Of a stretch of DNA of 64,000 bases, positions 1 to 14,400 are shown piece after piece; position 1 is the stretch's first letter; each line of letters begins with the position of its first letter. The stretch is from Styela clava (taxonomy: Eukaryota > Chordata > Ascidiacea > Stolidobranchia > Styelidae), in assembly GCF_964204865.1 (NCBI RefSeq), contig NC_135255.1, positions 11,065,135 through 11,129,134 on the forward strand, written 5' to 3'. A model generated the notes under the pieces. It was not told where the DNA came from, searched no databases, and was given only the letters and a program-made list of their open reading frames with translations. The position numbers and the translations under genes are program-made.

Positions 1-120
1 GCTTTTTCATTATTGGTCAGTCCCTTATCAATTTTTATAATCCATATTGCCCACATATAGAGGCAGATGTCCCAGATTCGTATGGACTCAACGTAGGAAG
101 AGAATGTAGCATTTTTCATC

Positions 121-305
121 AGTATATACAATAATAATGATTTGGGACGTATAGATGCAAGTTTAAACGCAGAAAATTGGATGCAGCAATTCATATCAAC
201 ATATACAATAGTTATGATATGGGATATAAATCCTTTAGATTGGATTAATAATATAAATGCAAGTTTGGTTTAACATAGAAAATGAATGCAGCAATTCATA
301 TCAAC
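121..305. repeat. Degenerate tandem duplication (about 80-105 bp)
   Basis: Two adjacent imperfect units share an AT-rich body (atacaata, atgcaagttt) and the same ending, atgcagcaattcatatcaac, at about 181-200 and 287-304. I see no coding potential. The rest of 1-480 shows nothing I recognise. Confidence 0.5.
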
Positions 306-488
306 AATGAACGCACGCCTTCAACCTACAGCATAAATTGTTTAATTTTATAGGCCAGAACTAAACAATAAATTCAGGAGAATAACAACTTGATGGTCGA
401 TTGAAAAGGCCTTCAGGTGTTTGAAGTATCGAAAAGTTGCATTCTGGATGTCCCGTGTTTAGACATCCAGTCTAGATACAAATCCTTT

Positions 489-800
489 CTATGCCTCAAA
501 AAGACCCAACACCGTTTGCCCTGGACCCGGCAGACGAAGATTGAGTTCGCTAAGATGCGTGGTGATATCCGCGAGAAACATTAGTTTTACAAGCCAGTTT
601 TCGTCCTCCAGTTCAGGGTAAGCCTTTCCTTGCCCTATCAAAAAGGCTCTTGTCTCAACTCGACATTCGATAAACTTCACGAGAACCTCACCGAGACTTA
701 ACCATCTGACACTGCTTCAGTGTTGTTGATCTGATGCACATCATGGTATGCACATTCCATCTCTTCAAGAAAAAATCGAAACTGTCTGTGTGTTGTAGCA
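489..800 (-). pseudogene. hAT transposase relic (GTF2IRD2/ZBED-like type)
   Basis: On the minus strand, 800 to 489 encodes a piece of the conserved C-terminal half of a hAT transposase. A segment like RQFRFFLEEME is followed by VRWLSLGEVLVKFIE and by LADITTHLSELNLRLPGPG, a string typical of transposases domesticated as GTF2IRD2 or FAM200 proteins. The part before VRWLSLG and the part after it are in different frames, so a frameshift lies near 690-710. No terminal repeats could be assigned. The upstream and downstream halves of the protein are absent, so this is a dead fragment. Confidence 0.75.
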
Positions 801-837
801 GAGCGGGCGACCCTTACCACGATCAATCAACGATGAG

Positions 838-1430
838 CCACGCTGCCGCGCTATGTCCTTACTAAAATGGATATGTCCTTTCTAAAATCGCTATCTTCCT
901 ACTAAAATGGCCATTTTCCTACTGAAATAGCGTTGCACCTACTAAAATGGCTATATCCGCTACTGGTATGCCTCTACTAAAATAGCCTTGTTCTTTCTAG
1001 ACCGCAATTCCGGTTTGCTTCTATTAAAACAGGGATGTCCTTACTAAAAATGCACGTACGCTATGTTCTTTCTATATGAACGTTTGTTCCTTCTAAATTG
1101 CGATTCCGATATGTTCCTACTAAAATGGCTATGTACGCTATGTCACAACTAAAATGGCTATGTTCCCTCTAAATCTAAATTCACGACCCCGATATGTCCC
1201 TACTAAATTGGCTATGTTCTTTTCGAAAAAAAAAATCCGCCATGTCCCTACAAAAATGGCATTGTGCGCTATGTCACTACTAAAATAACGATTTCCGCCC
1301 TTTACTTACTAGAATGGCTATGTCCGCTATGTCCCTATGAAATGGCTTTGTTCCTTCTGAAATGGCGATCCCGATATGTTCCTAGTTCCTACTAAAATGT
1401 CCGCTATGTTCCTATTAAAGTGATAAGAAG
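838..1430. repeat. Degenerate short-period repeat
   Basis: The stretch is built from many diverged copies of phrases such as ctactaaaatggc, tatgtccgctatgtcc and gttccttctaaaatg, spaced roughly 20-45 bp apart. Units are too diverged to fix one period by eye. There is no open frame of interest and no terminal inverted repeat. Confidence 0.65.
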
Positions 1431-2476
1431 AACCCAATATTATCATGTTATTGAATTTGTCAAGTGAGAAAGATAGTATCACACTTTTTATGAAATCTTT
1501 CTGGAAGACAAAATTGCTTCCGATTTGCGTGTTTTTTTATTTGAGGAATAATATGACCACGTCAATATGGAAGAATATTACCTTATCGTCTTATTGATTT
1601 GATTGTAACGATGTGATAACGTTAGTACTCATTTGATGTTACTTGATTAAGGCGATGAATAGTGTGGCATTGGAACTTGAAACCCTAGTAGATTGAAACA
1701 TTACTTACATTTTGTGGAATGACGTTATGTCAATATTGTTGTTCATATACGTACTATTGTTAAATCTAATTTCGCAAACCGGTGAGGATCTGAAAACTTG
1801 ACGTTTCTGGCGTTTGTTTTTCTTTCAACGTCGAACGAATGGCCGTCGTGACAACGAGACATTTGTACGATTGGACTTTCTAAAACGGTTCAATCGGTTG
1901 ATCAAACATGGTCTAGCAATTGATGAATGATAAAAGCAATTGTATTACATCGTCAGTTGTAAATATTAATTTGATATTGCGCTAACCCGTAAAAATGAAA
2001 GTTCACTTGAGAATTCATCAACAACTCTAGCGCGGGGCGGGTGCGCGCCAACCCGAATTTTATGAGAGTCTTTCTACTTATCTTAGAATTGGATTGTACG
2101 TTAAAACGTTAAAAAAGCAGTGCCAAGATAACGATTTTTGTTGTTGTGGAATGTGGATTGACCCAGAAATCCTTGTACTCAAACTTGGTCCTGAATATGT
2201 GAAAGGCCGCGACCGTGACTTGTTATTTATTTACACGCCGTTGATAATGCCACGCAGTGTTCCCATTGCGCTGTTGTAATGCAACCTCACTGTTCGTAAT
2301 GCGATGTTCCTAATGCGCTACTCGTATGCTCAATTCTGCAGTTCTAGAAGTTTGCACTCAGTGTTGTATTATTACCGGTACCGTTTGTTTATAATCTTAG
2401 TTAATATTTCCTTACATATGATATTCCAGTATTTTGAAACGCACTTAATTTGACAGAAACTTAACTTACTTTAAAA
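1431..2476. other. Upstream flank of NUP214, no gene recognised
   Basis: No protein similarity is visible on either strand. The region presumably holds the NUP214 promoter and 5' untranslated region. An unpaired acceptor-like site (tttgacag, ending about 2458) lies shortly before the start codon. It could be the end of a 5' UTR intron or a trans-splice acceptor. Confidence 0.5.
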
Positions 2477-5400
2477 ATGACTGAAGAGGAAGAAGAAAAT
2501 TTCCCACCAGAAATACAGAGACTTGTAAGTAGATGCTTAACTGTTTATAAGATGATAGATTGAATAAGTCGATTTATATTCAATTGTAGTCTATAAGTTG
2601 CAATGTCATATTACTGTTCTGTAACATGGAAAACTTGATACAAAATGTTTAATGATCTGTGATAGTCTACTGAGCGATATCGTATGAAAACTTCAATTTT
2701 AATGACCCTCAAATGATCACTAATATACTGATATAGCGCTTTTTGAAACAAACTGAAGTCGCTGGTTTTATCGCCACAATTCAGTATGGCTCAGATTCCA
2801 AGAATAGCCCTCGCATTAAAAGACATGAATTATAACAGTGAGTGCAAACCCTTTATATTGCGAGACAGTCTGGGCCTTCATACAGTCATATCGCCACAAC
2901 TCAACTGCTCAATAAACTAAAAGGAAGCGCAATCTAAAAACGTCACATTTGATTCCTCTGAAAAAAATAATCCGATTCGATTCACCAAAGGAAAAATTTT
3001 TTGACCGAGGCGTGCCAAAAGCCCTCTTTTTAGCGACAAATGGAGAGTTTGTTTTATTGAACCAAAGTGTTGGGGCATCTTGAAATCAGAGAACTGTGCT
3101 CCTTGGTACCTCTGGTCTTTGTATCTCCATTTCTTGTAGGCCTAGTTTTATTGTTTTGTTTTTTATGCCAGAGCGATTAAAATTGAATTGAATATATCAA
3201 ACTATTAAATGACGGTAGGCCTATAGTTTCTCTCAATAATATATAATTGAGATAACTTTTTTATTGCACAAATTATCATTTCAGCCAACTGAATTTTCAT
3301 TTCGTGAACTGACAAACTTGAAAGCTTTTGTATCAGAAAGCCAACCTGAATATGCCACAACACGCACTGGCCTTCTTGCTGTTGCTAACATCTATGGATA
3401 TGTCTTTATTGGAATGCCTGATGGCTTGAAGGTAGCTCATGTTGATTTCTGTGATGAATGATAAACATTGATGAAATAGTAAAATTTATTTATCTATGGA
3501 ATATGTTTGCTTTTGTATCGGACTCAATTAAATGCTTGTAACGCACCTATGTTTATGCTGTCAATATTGGATAAATACCATAGTAAATTCCTCTGTATTA
3601 TATTCTGGACTGTTAAGTTTAAACCAAACTTCAAACTCTTGGACATTAAAAAAGGAATTAGGATGTCAAAAGGACTTCAGCTTTCGATTCCAATATGAAG
3701 GAAAATTTGTCTCCCCTTGATGAGAAAAAATTTGGCTTATGCAAGCTTTCTTGTATTATATGTCGAGACGACTCAACTCCAGATTCCGACTCAAGGGAGG
3801 TATAAAATTAGACCCAAGCTCAGACTCCAATATCAATAAAAGCATCCCAAGCCGCCTGAATTCACAACCCTAAAATAGCTAAATGTTATTCACTATTTAG
3901 GTGCTGACCTCTGCTGACTTGCTTGAAGCTGGAAAGAAGAATTTGAATGTAATTGACTCAGCTGTTGCGACAATTGATCTGAGAAATCCACCAAACTGGA
4001 TTGGAATAAACTCTGATAATCTCACTCTCTCTGTGTGCTGTAAAACTAGTAAAGGACCACAGATATTATTTTTTGATATCAGGAATATTATCAACAAGGT
4101 AAAATGAAATAAAGAAAATACTCTGATAGCATTGTTGTACATTAATATACAATGCAAAACAAAATGATATTATATTTTGATATCAGGAATATTATAAAGG
4201 CAAAACATAAATCAAGAAAAAACTTAGATGTTCATTTGTATACAAAAATGATGGTCGTATCGGAATATGGCAATACATTGCCCTCGTGGTTGAAACGTTA
4301 GACTCAACTGTGTTGGCATCGCAGATTACACATATCAGGTTTAATTTCTGAGCTTCCCACCACTCCCCAGTGTAATATAGTAGGGCCCACGATGCCGACT
4401 CGAAAACATTTCGGATCCTTCCAAATGAAACTTCTTGCATATCGTGAGATATCAGTGGCCGTTTGTATATTACCTTGTTCAGAGGGAAAAATGTGAATCA
4501 GCAGTCTTTTTAAAATTCATATTCTGGTAGATGCTAATTTGTTAATGTCTAGTTACCAAAGTGGTGTTAGGAGAGATTTTGTGCAGAAGAGATATTCTCT
4601 TAACGAATTTATATAAATACTTTTGCTTTTTAATATAAATTTATATTATGATTGTTATTTCTAAAGTAGCAGGCATTCACTCATTAGAATTTACCTTATT
4701 TTTTTAATTTTTATGATAAAATGTACTCAAAGCTCAGAAGTAATAAAGACACATCAGCAAAGTTAACTGAAATGCTGAGGGCTACTGAAAAAATATAGAA
4801 TAATGGTGGTGCTTATGATCAAGAAAATGTTGATTGACATAAGACTTGAAGTACTTAGTGGTCAATACAATCAGTAATACAGCTATGAGATAATGTTTTT
4901 TACATAAAGGAAGTTCTTACTACATACTGATCTTGTATGCACCACCGATCAGAGTTATGCGAGAATAAGCCGACCCCTTTTTTCAGCAACTTTTGAGTTT
5001 CAAACTCTGATTATATGCGAGGATATATGGTAAATAAATTTAATATTGTCCATATTCTGGGCTTACACCGAATTACAGTTCTCATTTTCTATCTCTTACA
5101 GTCAAAACCTACCAAGACTCCATTTCATAGTATATATTTGAACAAGGATCCAAACTCATATGTGGTTAGTATGCAATGGAATCCTTCACCTGTTTGGCCA
5201 AATCTCCTTGCTATGTAAGTAATGTAATATTTTTATTTATTCTGTTTTGTTAAAAAACATAATTTGAGCATATATTTTGACCAGTCTATTTGATTATTAT
5301 GTTATTTAAATCACACTTTCATATTAATTATAATTTTAGATTGTTTATAATTTTTTAATCAACAATGTCGTGCTTTTGCAAAATGACTCTCTGACATACC

Positions 5401-8400
5401 TATATATAGGCCTATTCATGCATCATGCATTTATGTATTGTTGCACTTCACTACTAAATATACATATAGTGACTCATATTGTGCAGAAGGCTTTGGAAAA
5501 AATTTCGAATGGACTTGTGGGCGTAGATCGTTTATTACACAACAGAAGACTGCTATGTGCTCTGTGGCCACATTTTATCATGTATTGAAACAGATACTTA
5601 TTTGTGTAATAGCGAAAAGTGTGAACTCCCTTCCTGAATTTACCCCCAAGATGGGTCAAATTTAACCCCAATGGATAAGAAAAGATAGATAACTTATAAC
5701 AGATCAAAAATCTAGTTACCTCTTGTTTTCCAGTTGCTTGTCAAGCGGAAGTTTTCATCTGTTGTCAGTCGAAGATACAGCAACGGAAATTGCCATAAGG
5801 CCTGATAATTTTGGAGCCACAACTGGTATGCATCGGCCTATGATTTTTTAAACTTGCTGTTTTTGAGTGCTTAGAGGGAAAAAAAGGATAAAAGATGTCG
5901 CAAATTAATAATGATAATACATTGTTCAATATATGGTTTATATCATATATGGTTACAGTTTAATTTATAGTATATGCTTATAATGCTTGTAACAAGCTTG
6001 GCAAATTTGATACAATTTTTCTTATAAGATATACCACTTGAGACCATAGGACTTTATTTACCAAAATTGGTAAAAGTCTTCATACTCAGAGTCACAAATC
6101 AAGTCGACGGTTATTTAAGTCAGGGGTTTTCAAACTTTTGGTGTTAAGAAGCCCCTGAAGAGGTTGACTATTATTTGTGGAGGCGTACTTGGTTACTCTC
6201 ACAGAGCACTTTGAGAATCTATAATCTTAGTCAATCATTGAATGGAGTCTACTGGCAATTAACTGAGGACAAGACTGGATCATTTCATTTGAATGGGTCT
6301 TTAATAATTTTTTTTTTCAAGTTAATGATTTGAGCCACCTTGGACTGGGTCACATCGTTTCACATACATGATTTGGCCTTTAACAAACTTGTGAATACAA
6401 TTTATTGAAAAATTACTTTTCATTCACAGTTTGCTGGAGCCCAAAGGGAAAACAAATGGTTGTTGGAAAAAAGGATGGTAATTTGCTTCAATTCACTCAG
6501 GTGCAGTTATGATATGTAACATTCATAGAATTTTTATAAACTGATTTCTACCCTTTGCTTGGCGGTGTGGCGATGGTTATGTGCGAGAGGATTGCTGGAC
6601 TCCTCGTAGGGTGGTTCACGTAACCACTGGTCAGTTACGGCTTCCTCCATCATCAAGTCCATGCATACAAAACAAATAACTGGTTAAATAACTAACACCA
6701 AACCTGACATGGACTGGTGACCGGACGAGAGGCTCTGGTTCACCGTATGATTATGCCGTATCATCGACTTTCCTCTCCCCCAGAATAAACATGTAAATCT
6801 TATCCTGAATAGAAATATTTTTATTTCAAATGGGGTTTAAACTATTTTTCTACGAAATCAGAAACTGGAAGTGAAACGTTCAATAACGGTAACCAATGTT
6901 ATCGACAGTCCTGTTCGAGCTTGTGACATCTTGTGGTTGTCAACTCACCATATTGCATCGGCATACGTGGCAACAGCTGAAGAAGAAGAAGCTCATCCTA
7001 ACTTATTTCTTGCTGACATACCTTCGAAAACTGAACAACGTGATATCATTTGGAAGAATTATGAAGATCCTTGCTTTGGTAAGAAGAATTTGAATTGTTT
7101 TTGCGGTCGGTTCGTTTCACCGAGATGTTATGCCAAGCAGTTAGTGCCATAGTCGTTAGCGTTAAGAATTACGGTACCTTGCCACCGCAATCTCTGATTA
7201 CCCTGCATGGGTTTACATGTTCGAGTCCCGTGGGGCATAATTATGTGCAAGAGGATTGCTGGAAAGATTCCTCGCTGCCGTAACGTGGTTCGCGTAGCCG
7301 CTGTTCGGTCACTGCTTACTCTACCAAGTCCATGTTTTCAAAAACAAATAACCTATCTAAATAATCCCTTAGGCGACATTCACTGGTAACTGGACAAGAG
7401 GCTGTGGTTTGTTTTACAAAAATCAATAATTAATACTGTCTGTAATACAATTCAGTAAGTCTTGTGGATAGAGAGATGGGATTTTTGCATCACAACTGGT
7501 CGAAGATATTTTGTTCAAATACCATGCCAAACGTAATATATATTGGGTAGGCAATGAGGTGCTGGGAAGAGTCTTGGGTTTTCAAAAGGTAGTGAATTCT
7601 TGTAGATAGCCTTTTTTGGGATGGAAGGTTTGATAATGCCTTGTAAAAAAGATGCCATAATGATGTATTAGCGCTATACAGATAACAAATACGCTATAAA
7701 ACTTGGTGATGTATTGGTGCAATATCATCTATTTAATAATTAGCGTTTTTAACTTATAGGCTATTCATAATACTCGAATAGTTTTTATAACATGTTCAAA
7801 TATTTAACAGGCATGAATGAATCTCGAGATCCACGATACTTCCTTGAATTCATTGACCAATGGCAAATGTTCATCAATTTATCATCAAATTCTACTGATA
7901 CTGCCGTCATCGCAAAGAATAAGCAATCTGTGAGTAATTTTATGTTTTTATGGTGTGATAATGGATTTTTTATTTATCTGTAATGCCACCATAGAACTGT
8001 TGAAAACATGTTTTATATTTGACTTTGACATAACAAATATAATTTTCTTGTTGTACTCAAGCTGAAATTATCTAAACCGTGCAGTCAGTTATATTGCATT
8101 GCAGTTAATGTTTCAATTTCACATGGATTTTCTACTCTATAGCAAATGTGGGAAATCTGGACGCTTGACGATTCATCACGAGCTACATTGCCTTTCTCTG
8201 AATATACAGAAGATGATCAGGCACCTATTGGGTCAGCTATTATCACTACTGCAACGGAGAGAATTATTGTTGGTATGTGTTTGTTGGATTAAATCGTACA
8301 ATGCATTCATTTTGTTGAATTATTTTTTTTGACGATTCCAATTATTTGAAATATAAATAGTAATTATATATAATATGTATATTCATTTCTTAGTTCATTT

Positions 8401-11400
8401 CATGAAGTATCATTTTTAACTAATTAATGATTGTGAACAGTTTGACTCTCAATCAATTTATCCTGATCTTTTTGTTTTCTATCTTCAGACGATGTGCGTG
8501 AATGTGAGCCAATGCCTATATTCTTAATATTAACGAGTGAGGGATTATTATGCATGTATCATATGATAAACTTGATGCCTGATTATGAAAGTGTTGTTTC
8601 TATACCCTCAACATTGGATATTACTGGAGAAAGGGCTCCTGTAGGTACAAAGGTATGATCTTGTATTTTTTTTAGTAGTAAAAACATATTTTCAAGATTT
8701 TTCCTATTAATAAGTTGAAAAAGCCAAAATTTTTATCTTTCCGTAATATCCATACAATTTTTTTGGTATTGAATAACAATTTATTACTGATAAGGGTGCA
8801 AAAGTATTTTCGGAATTAACATATTTGTTTCTTATTTGGTTACCCCAATTTGATCTGGTTCGAATTAATATTTTGGTGAATATTTATCATACTTTTCCTT
8901 TGAGCAAGGCTTTGTACAAGCAGCCACTGTTCAGTTCACAGTTTTTATTTATTCTTTTAGTACGTTTAGTTTGAAATTTGACATCTAGATTTTTTGTTTC
9001 AGAATTCAAATATTAAAGCCACTGCCCGTTTCATCACCTAACAATTTAAAATTAAAATATTTTTAATTTGAAATCTAAGTTTTGTGTAATTATTTTTTTC
9101 TAGGGATCTGGTACTGGTGAAGGTGATAATAAACCATCTGGAAGTCAAACAAAACAGAAGTTATCTGCAAAACCATCTATATCATCAATGAGTACTCCTA
9201 AGTTGGGAACAAGTTCAGTAAGTTTTATTTGCATTTCAAATTTCTTCAATGGTTTGCAGTATTTTCTGAATCAATTCGTACATTAGATGGTGTAATCCAG
9301 CTGTCCCCGGCCGCAGGTCAGCACAGCTTTCTGCCGGTCTGCGAGAAATTTTGTTGTTTTTCTGCCGGCGCAACCGCTCCACCAAAAGGTGAAGTTGTTT
9401 GTTCAGCAAATTCAGCCTTGTTGCTAAAGCACTTTATTAAATCACGCTAGTGTTAAATTTGTAAAAGTTTGTTTGTAGAAAGTGCATTTTCACATCTGGT
9501 GAAAAGTTGAACTACGGATTACTGACTGTTTTTTTCTTCATAGCTTGAGAATATACCTACTCCATCAACAACAACCACAACAAAAAAGTCTTTATTTTTG
9601 GCTTCGACTCCAGCTGTAGGAAAACTTCCACCTTTTACCGAAGGCCCTTCAATTATCCAAGGCAGTGCTACGAAACCTCCAATAAAACCACCATTAATGA
9701 GAGAAACGTTGCTAAAAGCTTCATCGTTTGCTCCAGCAAAACACACTGCGCTTGATGAAACCGTGGACACTGTTTTTGACAGTAGTCGTACAGGATCGAC
9801 CGAAACTGTTTTTACAAAATCTTCAATGATGAAGCAACTACCTAAACCACCAATAGCAAAGCAGATTCCTCCAGAACCTTCTTTTACCCAGCAACCCAAT
9901 CTTAAACCTTCTCAGCCAGCCCCAGCAACCAAGCCTAATGTTACAAGCGCAACTCAGCCTAAGATAAATGAACCTTTCCATACTGGTCTAGGGTGAGTTA
10001 AATTTCACATTTTTTACCAAACTGTGTTTAAGTGGATTTTGATGTTAAATTGAGTTTCGATGTGAAAGTGATTCAGATTCTTTGATATATTGTTATAGTA
10101 TTTTGGATTTTTATTTTGTATCTTGTTCTAAAAGCACCTATCTATGCCAAACTAACAAGCTTTTAGTGCATCCAAAAAACAGCAGCTCTCGATTTAAAAA
10201 ATCTAATTATAACTTGGTCATCATGGTTTGGGCTGATAAGTCATATTTTTTTGCTTAAATCACCATGCTCAGTTAATATCATAATTCTGGGTTTTCTATT
10301 TCGAGATAGTTTACACTTTTGCTTTTAACAAGTCTTTGGACAAGCTGCAACATTGATACATTAGGATTTACTATGTTTTAATTTTTGAAAACAGGCTTTT
10401 ATTTTTTTCCCAACCGAAAATAGGTTTTACCTTTGAGATTATCATGCCAGCATAATATATTTACTGTTAACTATTTACCTTATTACTTGTATGAAAATAA
10501 TTTTAATATTTTCAGGCAAAATAAAACACCACTGATGAAAACTAAGAGCATCCTTCCTGGCAGTAAGTTAATTAGGCTTCCCGCTGCTTGTCAGCAGGGA
10601 ACCTATTGTATTCCTGTGTTTTATTATTATTATTTATTATTATTTATTATTATTTATTATTTATTAGGCTTCCCGCTGCTTGTCAGCAGGGAACCTATTG
10701 TATTCCTGTGTTTTATTATTATTATTTATTATTATTTATTATTATTTATTATTATTATTATTTTTTTTTCAAATTGGTCCTACAAACTTGAAATTCACCT
10801 CAAATGTGCAGAAGTTCTCAGCTAGCAATAAAATGCAAATTTTATGCATGACTGACCACGCTTTCACTCTCCAGTGAGCAAAACACGTATTCAGTTTTTT
10901 TGCGATTTCTCAAAATTGATACATGGTATTGGGTTGATATTCATAACAATGATTAATGGACATGTTCCGGATACAATATGTCAAGGATACGCATGAGTGA
11001 CCTCGGCGATACGCTCCAGTGAGCAATATATGATTTTACATTTTCATCTTCTTCTCGAGAACGACACTACTTAGAGACTTAAAATTTACATCACATGCAG
11101 ACAATAAGTCCCCCATCATAATTTGCAAATTTTATGCATGACTGACCACGCTTTCACGCTCCAGTGAGCAAAACGCGTCTTCAGTTTTTTTGCGATTTCT
11201 CAAAATTAATACATGCTATTGGGTTGAAATTCATAACAATGATTAATGGACATGTTCCGGATACGATATGTCAAGGATACGCATGAGTGACCTCGGCGAT
11301 ACGCTCCAGTGAGCAATATAGGATTTTACATTTTCATCTTCTTCTCGAGAACGACACTACTTAGAGACTTGAAATTTACATCACATGCAGATAATAAGTC

Positions 11401-14400
11401 CCTCATCATAAATTGCAAATTTTATGCATGACTGACCACGCATTCACGCTCCAGTGAGCAAAACGCGTCTTCAGTTTTTTTTACGCGGGAAGCCTGTTAA
11501 AGCTGCACGCAGCTCTAGTTATTATTTATTATTATTATTATTTTTTTTTCAAATTGGTCCTACAAACTTGAAATTCACCTCAAATGTGCAGAAGTTCTCA
11601 GCTAGCAATAAAATGCAAATTTTATGCATGACTGACCACGCTTTCACGCTCCAGTGAGCAAAACGCGGATTCAGTTTTTTTGCGATTTCTCAAAATTGAT
11701 ACATGGTATTGGGTTGAAATTCATAACAATGATTAATGGACATGTTTCGGATACAATATGTCAAGGATACGCATGAGTGACCTCGGCGATACGCTCCAGT
11801 GAGCAATATAGGATTTTACATTTTCATCTTCTTCTCGAGAACGACACTACTTAGAGACTTGAAATTTACATCACATGCAGACAATAAGTCCCCCATCATA
11901 ATTTGCAAATTTCATGCATGACTGACCACGCTTTCATGCTCCAGTGAGCAAAACGCGTCTTCAGTTTTTTTGCAATTTCTCAAAATTGATACATGCTATT
12001 GGGTTGAAATTCATAACAATGATTAATGGACATGTTCCGGATACGATATGTCAAGGATACGCATGAGTGACCTCGGCGATACGCTCCAGTGAGCAATATA
12101 GGATTTTACACTTTCATCTTCTTCTCGAGAACGACACTACTTAGAGACTTGAAATTTACATCACATGCAGATAATAAGTCCCCCATCATAATTTGCAAAT
12201 TTTATGCATGACTGACCACGCTTTCACGCTCCAGTGAGCAAAACGCGTCTTCAGTTTTTTTTACGCGGGAAGCCTGTTAAAGCTGCACGCAGCTCTAGTT
12301 TTATGCTTAGATTTCTAGACAAAAATAAATTAGAATACGGCAGAAATTTTAGAAATTCTTCAAAATGTGTGGTTTATATAGGTGAATACTGGTAGGCCTA
12401 TTTCTTATTATTAGATCAACAGTAGAACTAAAAATATTTATTTATTTTGATGAAAATAGGATTTTTTCATTTTTTCTTGGTGGGGAGAAAAGTCTTGGAC
12501 CTCCAGAAGTATGTGCACCAGGATGACACACAACCTGAACATAGTATGTGTGTACCGGTTAGGATTCAGGCGATGCGACATCTTGGTGCACATACTTCTG
12601 GAGCACCAAAGTCTTGAATAGCAATCATATGACAACCACAGCCTCTCATTAGATTACTGGTAAAGACTAGATATGGATATAGCGAACCGGTTTATTATTT
12701 AATTTCCTACTGCAAATAAGGCCAGCCCATTATTGAATTATTTAGAATTTGTTTAGTTCAACTCATTGGCTTTGTTCTTTCTTAGTCTTAACACTTATTT
12801 TCTTTCCATTGCAGTGACCGAAATACAGTGTTTCTTTTATGACTCACCAGTGCAACTAGCGTAAAATATTGTTTTTTCAGCTTCTGTATCAACATTCCCA
12901 CCATCTAAAGTTTTACCAGCAAAATCAGGGACCACCCGAACAATACCAGAACAACAGCCTTCAAAATCTGGCCTTTCTGGTGAGTTAATGCAGGGGTACA
13001 CAACTCAAATAACGATGAGTGCCAAAGTTTTTTAAATAATCTCGTTGCATGCCAATAATTGTTGGTATTGAGAACAAAACCATTGCAAAACGGTGACCGT
13101 ACATTTGAACCCATGCGTATATCCACGGGTTCAATCTATATGCGGGTGCTAAAACCCATGGGTTAGGGTTAGTATGGGTTTAACTATCCGTGAAACAAAA
13201 AAAATTCCATAGGTGCAATAGCATACAGGTGCAATTGTCATGGGTTCAAATGTACGTGGGTTCAAATGTTATGGAACCTTGCAAAACACATACAGTATTA
13301 ACGAATAACTATTTACGCGTGCAAGTCTATCAATGTCTTGAATAAATAATGTTCTGAAGAATTTTTTGATGGTGGTTTATGTAAATGTGAGTTATTACAT
13401 TAGGATATATTATGAATATAAGAATTACTTTAATACGGTATACCGAACCGTCAGCATGCCTCGTGTTGTGCATCCCTGAGTTAATGTATCGTCAGAAAGT
13501 TTAAGCATGAATGAACATAGTATAAAAATATTACTTATAAAAAAGCTGCATAAAAATAGTATTTATATAAAATTGACAAGTTACTACTATATAGATTGGT
13601 TTATTAAAATCCGGATATAAACACACTGTTGACAAAGGCTTACCCCGATATAGATGGGTAGATTTGGGTTGACATGACAATTGAACAATTCTAGACAAAA
13701 AAAATTTTTTTCAATTTGATAGGAGTAAGAAAGTCCTCAAGCTTTAGAGGAAGCGAGTCAGATTTTAAAATATCATTGGACGATGTCACAAGTTTCGATA
13801 AAGAACTTCTAGAATTTCAATCAACAATTTGTACTTTGGAGGATGTTCAGGTTACTATAGGAGGAAATGACGAAAAAGTTAAATTACTGAAAGTAAGTTT
13901 AAGAATAAATTGATAATAATCAGACTTTCATGCTGTTTTTGTTTGAAACAAAGCTCTGGATAAGCATTGTTGCCAAGAATTCTAGCTTGACATGAAGAAA
14001 AAGATATTTGCCTTGAACAAGGCTCTAACCAAGCAATCATTACCATTAATTCCAACTTGACAGCAAGAGAGAAACAGCTAGGCATACGTGATATTTTCAA
14101 GGCTATTGCGTCTTAGATTCATACAGTAGATTCTAAAATGGTTCATAGATGTAATTTTATTATAGTTTCTAATCTCATATCTAATTTACTGCAAATATTT
14201 CCTGTCGTTAAATAAATAAGTATGCCAAAATTTTCTCTAGAACTTATGTTTTTTAGAGTTTTCTTCTATTTTAATTATGAATTTCAATTCTAAGATGGTT
14301 TCGTCTTCAAAAATGATTATCAATTTTCTCACTTGCGAAATGCTTTTTTATAATATTCTCAGGAGATTGACGATGCGTCATCTTTTTCGAAAGAAATATC

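Larger units (their letters stand above)
2477..8652 (+). other. NUP214: NUP214 N-terminal beta-propeller block (exons 1-10)
   Basis: Exons 1-10 encode residues 1-433, the WD-like seven-bladed propeller, which in the family docks the helicase DDX19. Recognisable pieces are GLLAVANIYGYVFIG, LSSGSFHLLSVED, VCWSPKGKQMVVGKKDG, and WEIWTLDDSSRATLPF followed by LILTSEGLLCMYHM. The last two correspond in position to the human LLEDSSRAELP and LLSTDGVLCPFYMIN segments. Confidence 0.9.

Noticed and set aside
10433..10877. Ile/Tyr/Leu-rich frames over TTATT microsatellites
   Set aside because: Low-complexity translation of a microsatellite inside the Helitron-like element, within an intron.
13150..13180. 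Telomere-like gggttagggttag
   Set aside because: Only two units, inside the 187-bp transposable element; similar words at 62980 lie in a foldback MITE.
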